A stretch of 12,761 nt of DNA from Lachnospiraceae bacterium UBA7225 (GTDB lineage Bacteria > Bacillota > Clostridia > Lachnospirales > Lachnospiraceae): the NCBI GenBank assembly GCA_002473385.1, contig DKTR01000132.1:1-12761 (forward strand), in the 5' to 3' direction. Below the pieces are notes generated by a model, which was not told the DNA's origin, did no database searches, and saw only the letters and a list, made by a program, of their open reading frames with translations. Of the stretch, positions 7,813-12,761 are shown one piece after another. The position numbers were made by a program, and so were the translations under genes. The stretch's first letter is position 1. Every line of letters starts with the position of its first letter.

Positions 7813-7832
7813 CATTTTCAAAAAGGAAAATG
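7813..7832 (+). terminator. Weak AT-rich hairpin after the response regulator gene
   Basis: CATTTTC (7813-7819) and GAAAATG (7826-7832) form a 7-bp stem with a 6-nt loop 9 nt after the regulator stop, followed by TCTTGTTT. The stem is weak and the T-tract is poor, so termination is only possible. Confidence 0.25.
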
Positions 7833-7834
7833 TC

Positions 7835-7863
7835 TTGTTTGCAAAATAATAACATGGTACAAT
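7835..7863 (+). promoter_or_regulatory. Sigma-A-type promoter for the HipA-like gene
   Basis: TTGTTT (7835-7840), a 17-nt spacer and TACAAT (7858-7863) match the TTGACA/TATAAT consensus at 4/6 and 5/6. Transcription would start near 7870, about 24 nt before the coding start. The gene is therefore probably independent of the sugar operon. Confidence 0.6.
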
Positions 7864-7893
7864 GTAAACAACTTTGGTTGAGAGGCGAAAGAA

Positions 7894-9030
7894 GTGCAGA
7901 TAAAAATGGAACAAAATGATAATATTTCGAGAGAAAAATCCAAAAAAGTTATTATATGTTATGACATCATGCACGGTGAAAAAAAAGTAGCGGAGATTAA
8001 TACCCGTGGAGAGGTCACGGTTTTGAATGAAAGGTTTATTCCATATGACCTTTATTTGGAAGAAGAGCGCGATTTTGATACGTTGATTAATAATATGAAT
8101 AATTTTTATTATTGGTGTGCCTCGCGGGTATTGTCTCTGGACAGAAAATTTGCAAAAGAAATTTTAAACAGTATTGGAATGGCACAGGCAACGACAGACC
8201 GGGATCGTGCGAAAATATCATTATCCTATCACTGCGTATCCCTGACAGATATTTATTGGGTAAAGAAGAGTGATGAAGATATTTCCTATGAAGGGATAAA
8301 TTTATACGATAATTCACTAAATGAGGCGGTGGTAGAGCTTTCCTTGCGTGGAAAGCCGATGACAGTTACGAATCAAGAACTGGCGCCGGATTTATCTACA
8401 AGAGGCTGCTTCCCCAAAGCCTGGATTAGAAGGGGAAAGGATTTTATTTTATTAAAAGACGGTGGTGAAGATGCTGTTCAAAAGGAACTCTTAGCAAGCA
8501 GATTATGCCAATGCTTTGATTTTAAACAGGTGAAATATGATGAAGGCTTTTATGATGGGCAGAAAGTAACTCAGAGTAAAATTATAACATCCAGGCGGTA
8601 TTCTATCATTTCGAAGATGGCATTTGAAATATATGCGCAAAATCATGATCTGGATGTATTGGGCGAGTGTTTGAGGATAGATAAAGAGACGTACTATGGA
8701 ATGAATATACTGGATTATCTGGTTGGCAACATAGATCGCCATCCGGAAAATTGGGGATTCCTGGTTGATAATCAGACTAATCAATATATTTCGCTGTATC
8801 CGATTATGGATCTTAATCAGAGTTTTGGAAGTTATGATACTATAGATGGAACAAACTGTCAGACAGTTTATCCTGAGAAAAAAACGCAGCGGGAGGCGGC
8901 AATTGAGGCAGTTAGAAATATTGGACTGCATCAGATTAAAGATATAGATGGAGGACTTTTTGAGGATAAGATAGAATGGAAAGAAATGTTTTTTCGCAGA
9001 CTTGAAGAATTAAAAAATGTCCGGTTATAG
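7894..9030 (+). CDS. HipA/CtkA-like Ser/Thr kinase-fold protein, orphan
   Basis: 378 aa protein whose C-terminal half has the HipA-type kinase fold. Visible parts: a likely ATP-lysine strand DFILLKDGG (K188), a helix with E198 (QKELLASRL), the catalytic loop GNIDRHPENWGFLVD (278-292; D281, H283, N286), and a metal-binding Asp in PIMDLNQSF (D307). In HipA/CtkA kinases these residues bind ATP-Mg and phosphorylate Ser/Thr of a protein target. The N-terminal about 170 residues are not recognised. There is no HipB-like partner gene on either side. The start is GTG 7894, with GAGGCG 6 nt before it; ATG 7906 (374 aa) is the alternative. Hand counts of four 60-nt lines give 32-40% GC, against 52% and 60% in sampled lines of the regulator and RnfC genes, suggesting transfer. 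A toxin, phage-defence or housekeeping role cannot be told from sequence. Confidence 0.8.
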   Translation: MQIKMEQNDNISREKSKKVIICYDIMHGEKKVAEINTRGEVTVLNERFIPYDLYLEEERDFDTLINNMNNFYYWCASRVLSLDRKFAKEILNSIGMAQATTDRDRAKISLSYHCVSLTDIYWVKKSDEDISYEGINLYDNSLNEAVVELSLRGKPMTVTNQELAPDLSTRGCFPKAWIRRGKDFILLKDGGEDAVQKELLASRLCQCFDFKQVKYDEGFYDGQKVTQSKIITSRRYSIISKMAFEIYAQNHDLDVLGECLRIDKETYYGMNILDYLVGNIDRHPENWGFLVDNQTNQYISLYPIMDLNQSFGSYDTIDGTNCQTVYPEKKTQREAAIEAVRNIGLHQIKDIDGGLFEDKIEWKEMFFRRLEELKNVRL

Positions 9031-9039
9031 GATGTGGAG

Positions 9040-9085
9040 ACCGTCGGGCAGAGCTTATGCAAATTGCCGGTTGTTTTTGATTTTT
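9040..9085 (+). terminator. Possible imperfect terminator after the HipA-like gene
   Basis: ACCG (9040-9043) and GCA (9048-9050) can pair with TGCCGGT (9065-9071) if four bases bulge out. This is followed by TGTTTTTGATTTTT. The T-rich tail is suggestive but the stem is poor. The 125-nt gap 9031-9155 otherwise holds only the short repeat below and no clear promoter. Confidence 0.25.
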
Positions 9086-9095
9086 GGGATTAAGG

Positions 9096-9119
9096 ATACG
9101 TTTTAAAAGAATACGTTTT
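9096..9119 (+). repeat. Two direct copies of ATACGTTTT, 15-nt period
   Basis: ATACGTTTT occurs at 9096-9104 and 9111-9119, upstream of the SEC-C gene. The flanking bases are also similar (AAAAGA and GAAACA follow). It could be a regulator site or a small tandem duplication. No function is known. Confidence 0.4.
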
Positions 9120-9155
9120 GAAACAGAAACTGGTAGCATTTTGGGGAAAAGGATA

Positions 9156-10193
9156 ATGGCAAATATACGATTGAAGAAAATAATTTTGGAAGTTGTAGAT
9201 AATCAGTTAAGAGAGAATGATCCGCCGGCAGCCGGACAGGCTTATCAAAGGCTGCTGGATGCTGGGTATTCCGCAAGAGAAGCAAAAGAAAAAATCGGAG
9301 CGGTTGTGCTTACGGAGATATATGATGTTATGAAAGAGAACCAGTCTTATGATGAAAAGCGATATGCAGATGCATTAAGCGAAATGGTTCAGCAATGTGT
9401 AGATTTTGAAGATACGCATGCAATTTTGACAGAGTGGGATGAATGGGACGAACTTGTGCAGCGCGGTTATGAGGCTCAGAATGTGCAGGATGATGTGCTG
9501 CTGGACTGTTGGTGGCGGGCATGGGAAATATTTCAGAATATTATCAGACCGGAAAAAGAGAAATATAGTGTCAGCGGTCTGATGGAGGAGCAGGACTACC
9601 GGTATCCGATTGATGCGTGGTTGCAGGATCTGGAAATGGAACTTGGTAATTTAGGTGAACACGAGAAGCGCCTTGACTTTTGTCACAATGTTTTGAATAT
9701 GATGGATTGGACATTTGATGATGACAGTAATTTCCACTGTGCAATCGGGGAGGAACTATATGCGGCAGGAAAAGCAGAGGAAGGCGATGCGTGGTTTAGA
9801 AACTGGCTGCAAAGAGAGCCGCACAATGAAAATGCCTGGAATGTGTTTAGCTGGTGTGTACAGGAACAGAAGGGGACAGAAGCAGCATATCGTCTGATAC
9901 GGAAAGAAGTAATCGGTGTTCCCTGCACGATACATAACAGTCTGCTATTCGAACGGGCGAAGATTCTGGCGGATCATCTGGAACTGAAAGAAGATTTAAA
10001 ATGGATAGAAGCGCAGCTTAAGTCTTTTTCTGATTCAATGGAAGAGGCAGACTATTATAATGATTTGTATGATGATTTTCGTATGCCGGTACAAAAACCA
10101 ATTGTGAAAGAAAAGAAGGTATACCCCAACGATCCGTGTCCCTGCGGCAGTGGAAAAAAATACAAAAAATGCTGTGGAAAAAAATCTGTTTGA
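9156..10193 (+). CDS. SEC-C metal-binding motif protein with helical repeat-like body
   Basis: Hypothetical cytoplasmic protein, 345 aa from ATG 9156, with GGGGAAAAGGA just before it. An upstream extension to a TTG at 9084 would add a basic stretch and cross the 9-nt repeats, so it is rejected. Its C-terminus (323-340) is a SEC-C motif, PCPCGSGKKYKKCC, with C328, C330, C339 and C340 as zinc ligands; it is the same motif found at the SecA tail and in many unrelated proteins. The body is acidic and helical. Residues about 170-310 look like TPR-type pairs (for example AIGEELYAAGKAEEGDAWFRNWL). The N-terminus holds a helix pair around NDPPAAGQAYQRLLDAGYSAREA. No enzyme motif is seen. The motif suggests protein or nucleic-acid contact. 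It follows the HipA-like gene by 125 nt; any link between them is unproven. Confidence 0.75.
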   Translation: MANIRLKKIILEVVDNQLRENDPPAAGQAYQRLLDAGYSAREAKEKIGAVVLTEIYDVMKENQSYDEKRYADALSEMVQQCVDFEDTHAILTEWDEWDELVQRGYEAQNVQDDVLLDCWWRAWEIFQNIIRPEKEKYSVSGLMEEQDYRYPIDAWLQDLEMELGNLGEHEKRLDFCHNVLNMMDWTFDDDSNFHCAIGEELYAAGKAEEGDAWFRNWLQREPHNENAWNVFSWCVQEQKGTEAAYRLIRKEVIGVPCTIHNSLLFERAKILADHLELKEDLKWIEAQLKSFSDSMEEADYYNDLYDDFRMPVQKPIVKEKKVYPNDPCPCGSGKKYKKCCGKKSV

Positions 10194-10258
10194 ACTAGAT
10201 AATATAGCCAATATGTGTTATACTTAAACACGTATTCACGAGGGAATCAACTAGATAA
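10193..10258 (+). repeat. Direct repeat AACTAGATAA flanking the rnfC2 leader
   Basis: AACTAGATAA occurs exactly at 10193-10202 and again at 10249-10258. The first copy overlaps the predicted -35 element and the second runs into the ribosome site of the next gene. It could be a regulator site pair, or chance in AT-rich DNA. Confidence 0.45.
10196..10224 (+). promoter_or_regulatory. Extended -10 promoter for the rnfC2-metV operon
   Basis: TAGATA (10196-10201), a 17-nt spacer and TATACT (10219-10224), with TGT just before the -10 (extended -10 TGnTATACT). Transcription would start near 10231, leaving a leader of about 40 nt. A short inverted repeat, GTGTT (10215-10219) and AACAC (10227-10231), brackets the -10 and could be an operator. 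The promoter rules out the GTG at 10215 as a start codon. Confidence 0.6.
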
Positions 10259-10268
10259 GGAAGGTGAG
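10257..10268 (+). promoter_or_regulatory. Ribosome binding site fixing the TTG start of rnfC2
   Basis: AAGGAAGGTGAG, with GGAAGG (10259-10264) 7 nt before TTG 10272. It is the only good site near the gene start, so it decides for the TTG. Confidence 0.7.
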
Positions 10269-10271
10269 CGA

Positions 10272-12233
10272 TTGGAAAACTATACCAAGTATAAGTTAAA
10301 AAGCAATGAAGAACTGGTGTCCCTGCTGGCCGGGAAGGACAACCTGTTTATTGTTGCCTGCAACAAGTGCTTTAAAGAGTTTGAAACCGTTGACGAACCG
10401 GATTGTGATGAGCTTGCGAAGCTGGTAGCTGAACAAGGTAAAACAATTACGGGAAGTGCAAAGGTTGATTTTTTATGTAACAAGATTCAGACCGGGAAAA
10501 AGATGGAGGACATGATTCCGGGGGAAACGGAAAATGTGCTTGTGATTTCCTGTGGTCTGGGTATCCAGACCGTCGCGGATCTGGCGGAAAAGCCCGTATA
10601 TGCGGCCAGTAATTCACTGAATTATACGGGACATCATGGCATGGCGCTTACGAAAAAGAGCTGTGATGCATGTGCACAGTGTTTTCTGAACATTACCGGA
10701 GGCATCTGCCCGATTGTTGACTGTTCCAAGAGCCTTGTAAACGGACAGTGCGGAGGCGCAAAGAACGGGAAATGTGAAGTGGACAGCAATAAGGACTGTG
10801 CATGGGAAAAGATTTACAGAAGACTGGAAAAGCAGGGACGTCTGGAAGAGTTCCTCAATCAGCCGGTTCAGGTACGGGATTATTCGAAAGTGAACTTTAA
10901 GGTTATCAATGACTATGTGAAATCTGTCCGTGAGAGCAGACTTGCGGGCTATTATGGCGGCGTTCATCCCTCGGAGCGCAAGGAGTTCACAGAGCATCTT
11001 CCGCTGGAAAGATTCCAGGAGCCGGAAGAAGTGGTTATTCCGCTGTCTATGCATGCAGGCGCGCCGGCAAATCCGGTTGTGCAGGTGGGCGATACCGTGA
11101 AGGTTGGACAGAAGATCGGTGAGGCGGCAGCCTTCATCAGCAGTCCGGTTCACTCCAGCGTCAGCGGAACGGTAGTTGCGATTGAGCCGCACGGACATGC
11201 GACAAGAGGCGAATGCCTGTCGGTTGTCATCCGTTCGGATGGGAAAAACACGCTGCACGAATCGGTAAAACCACATGAGAATCCCGAGAGCCTTACTCCG
11301 GATGAGATCGTTGAGATTGTCCGTGAGGCAGGAATTGTTGGTATGGGCGGAGCCGGATTCCCGACAGCGGTAAAACTGAAACCTCCAAAGCCGATCGATA
11401 CGGTTCTGCTGAACGGCTGTGAATGTGAGCCGTATCTGACCGCGGATCACCGGGTGCTTCTGGAGTTTGCTGATGACGTTATCTATGGTCTGAAGGCAAT
11501 CATCAAAACGGTGAATGCCGAAAAGGGTCTGATCGTTATTGAAGATAATAAACCGGATGCCATTGAGCTGATGCAGGCAAAGACGGCTGACTGCGACAAT
11601 ATTGAGGTGGTAGTTGCAAAGACGAAATATCCGCAGGGCGCTGAGAAGATGCTGATCAAGCGCGTGATGGGCAGACAGGTGCCGCGCGGAGGACTTCCCG
11701 CAGATGTAGGCTGTGTTGTCAGCAATATCAGTACTACGAAAGCAATCTCTGACGCGATCCAGAAGGGCATGCCGCTGATCGAGCGTGTCGTGACGGTGAC
11801 TGGCGAGAGAGTGAAAAAGCCGGGTAACTATATCGTGAAGATCGGTACGAATACACAGGATCTGATTGATTACTGCGGCGGTCTTGTGGGCGACGATATT
11901 ACCATCAAGGCAGGCGGTCCGATGATGGGCTTTGTTCTTAATAATACGAATGTGCCGATCATGAAGGGTTCCAATGGCATCATTGCTATTGAGACGGACC
12001 ACAGTGTGGAGCAGCCGTGTATTAAGTGCGGACGCTGCGTGGATGTATGTCCGATGGAGCTTTCTCCGCTGTATTTCGCAAAATATGCGGATGAGCAGAA
12101 CTGGCAGGGTATGAAAGATATAAATGTCATGGATTGTGTGGAGTGCAGAAGCTGCGAATATATCTGTTCCTCCAAAATTCCGTTAGTGAGCAAGATAAAA
12201 GCCGGAAAAAATGCGGTAAGGGGGATGAAGTAA
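10272..12233 (+). CDS. rnfC2: RnfC2-like NADH-oxidising Fe-S flavoprotein subunit with N-terminal MetV-like domain
   Basis: 653 aa from TTG 10272. Residues about 20-190 form a Cys-rich MTHFR_C/MetV-like domain (ACNKCF at 29-34, SCGLG, KSCDACAQCF, GGICPIVDCSKS, NGQCGG). From about 220 on it is RnfC-like: a barrel-sandwich part (about 245-330), the NADH/FMN-binding Complex1_51K region (GMGGAGFPTAVKL, 357-369; NGCECEP, 381-387), a SLBB-like part, then two 4Fe-4S motifs, CIKCGRCVDVC (583-593) and CVECRSCEYIC (622-632). No membrane segment is visible, so the protein is soluble. In A. woodii, RnfC2 with MetV and MetF makes NADH-dependent methylenetetrahydrofolate reductase; RnfC2 is thought to take electrons from NADH and pass them to MetVF. 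The adjacent metV gene supports this. The rest of a membrane Rnf operon (rnfD, G, E, A, B) is not seen here. Confidence 0.88.
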   Translation: MENYTKYKLKSNEELVSLLAGKDNLFIVACNKCFKEFETVDEPDCDELAKLVAEQGKTITGSAKVDFLCNKIQTGKKMEDMIPGETENVLVISCGLGIQTVADLAEKPVYAASNSLNYTGHHGMALTKKSCDACAQCFLNITGGICPIVDCSKSLVNGQCGGAKNGKCEVDSNKDCAWEKIYRRLEKQGRLEEFLNQPVQVRDYSKVNFKVINDYVKSVRESRLAGYYGGVHPSERKEFTEHLPLERFQEPEEVVIPLSMHAGAPANPVVQVGDTVKVGQKIGEAAAFISSPVHSSVSGTVVAIEPHGHATRGECLSVVIRSDGKNTLHESVKPHENPESLTPDEIVEIVREAGIVGMGGAGFPTAVKLKPPKPIDTVLLNGCECEPYLTADHRVLLEFADDVIYGLKAIIKTVNAEKGLIVIEDNKPDAIELMQAKTADCDNIEVVVAKTKYPQGAEKMLIKRVMGRQVPRGGLPADVGCVVSNISTTKAISDAIQKGMPLIERVVTVTGERVKKPGNYIVKIGTNTQDLIDYCGGLVGDDITIKAGGPMMGFVLNNTNVPIMKGSNGIIAIETDHSVEQPCIKCGRCVDVCPMELSPLYFAKYADEQNWQGMKDINVMDCVECRSCEYICSSKIPLVSKIKAGKNAVRGMK

Positions 12234-12234
12234 T

Positions 12235-12761
12235 ATGTTAATTACCCAGTTAAAATCCAAAGAAACGATCGCATCACTGGCAGATGGGAAGGTTTTTATC
12301 ATTAACTGCCATGGATGCAAGGAAGTGCATTTCCCGGAAAAGGAAGCAGCAGAGCTTCAGAAGGAGCTGGAAGCTGACGGAAAACTGACGGGAGCAATTA
12401 CAACGGATTATATTTGTAATCCGGATAACATGAAGCTGCGTCTGGAAAAGCATAAAGATGAGATTGCGGCTGCCGATGTGATACTGGTGCTCTCCTGCGG
12501 CGTTGGCGTGCAGACAGTTGCGGAGTATTTCGAAGATAAGAAGGTGTGCGCAGCATGCGATACATATCCGCTGCCCGGATTCCAGGGCGTGACGCCGCTG
12601 GAATATGACTGCAAGCAGTGCGGTGAGTGCTATCTGAACCTGACCGGCGGTATCTGCCCGATCACGGCATGCTCCAAGAGCCTTGTAAACGGACAGTGCG
12701 GCGGTTCCAAAAACGGCATGTGCGAAGTGGACAGCAGCATGGAGTGCGGCTGGGAGCGCAT
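12235..12761 (+). CDS. metV: MetV, methylenetetrahydrofolate reductase-associated Cys-rich subunit (3' truncated by window)
   Basis: Starts at ATG 12235, one base after the rnfC2 stop, with GGGGGA (12220-12225) as ribosome site. It stays open to the window end (175 codons). It carries the MTHFR_C pattern: NCHGCKEV, ICNP, SCGVG, CKQCGECYLN, GGICPITACSKS, NGQCGGSKNGMCEVD. The same Cys order occurs in the N-terminal domain of the preceding protein. MetV forms a complex with the flavoprotein MetF in the Wood-Ljungdahl methyl branch, reducing methylene- to methyl-tetrahydrofolate; the cysteines are expected to hold an Fe-S cluster and/or zinc. By the A. woodii order rnfC2-metV-metF, metF should follow shortly beyond the window. 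The end coordinate is the window edge, not a real stop. Confidence 0.88.
   Translation, partial: MLITQLKSKETIASLADGKVFIINCHGCKEVHFPEKEAAELQKELEADGKLTGAITTDYICNPDNMKLRLEKHKDEIAAADVILVLSCGVGVQTVAEYFEDKKVCAACDTYPLPGFQGVTPLEYDCKQCGECYLNLTGGICPITACSKSLVNGQCGGSKNGMCEVDSSMECGWER
12673..12701 (+). repeat. 29-nt block identical to 10725-10753 in rnfC2
   Basis: These 29 bases, coding for SKSLVNGQCG, match the rnfC2 copy at 10725-10753 without a difference, although the surrounding bases of the two genes differ. It marks the shared MetV-like domain and suggests gene conversion or strong codon constraint. Confidence 0.8.

Noticed and set aside
10215..10271. GTG start for rnfC2 at 10215.
   Set aside because: It falls upstream of the predicted -10 element and has no ribosome site; TTG 10272 does.
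10614..12002. 462-codon minus-strand open frame opposite rnfC2.
   Set aside because: His/Arg-rich shadow of a gene with clear RnfC and Fe-S motifs; length comes from the codon bias of the real gene.
1..12761. CRISPR array, tRNA, rRNA, transposon ends.
   Set aside because: Reading both strands showed no regular spaced repeats, no cloverleaf or rRNA stretch, and no transposase or integrase gene.

Overview
The window looks like a chromosomal segment from an anaerobic, acetogen-like Firmicute, most likely a Lachnospiraceae member of the Blautia type. Reasons: moderate GC with strong AGGAGG ribosome sites, a CUT2 sugar importer coupled to a YesM/YesN-type two-component system, and an rnfC2-metV gene pair as in the NADH-linked methylenetetrahydrofolate reductase of acetogens such as Acetobacterium woodii. 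The genus is inference. Every gene I can support is on the + strand.

Region 1 (1-7804) is a tightly packed carbohydrate locus. It holds a double-NBD sugar ABC ATPase, two different permeases, a small cytoplasmic five-bladed-propeller glycosidase (GH43/GH32-like), a hairpin, a YesM-type sensor kinase and a YesN-type AraC response regulator. The importer resembles the E. coli galactofuranose system YtfR-YtfT-YjfF more than ribose RbsAC, so a furanose sugar or short furanoside is the best substrate guess. The solute-binding protein is probably just upstream of the window. The sensor kinase gene is interrupted by an in-frame TAG inside its ATP-binding domain. It is either a fresh pseudogene or a kinase made as two pieces.

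Region 2 (about 7805-10193) separates the two metabolic blocks. It has a HipA/CtkA-like kinase gene with its own promoter, no HipB partner and visibly AT-rich DNA, followed by a SEC-C zinc-motif protein. This looks like accessory DNA.

Region 3 (10194-12761) is the start of a C1-metabolism operon. A promoter with an extended -10 drives an RnfC2-like NADH:flavin/Fe-S subunit that uses a TTG start and has a MetV-like domain at its N-terminus. It is followed after 1 nt by metV itself, cut by the window edge. metF is expected next, outside the window.

The most notable points are the split kinase, the MetV-domain duplication between RnfC2 and MetV (including a 29-nt identical block), the orphan HipA-like kinase, and a 46-nt imperfect hairpin before the sensor kinase gene. 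I did not find a wholly new system, CRISPR array, tRNA, rRNA or insertion sequence.
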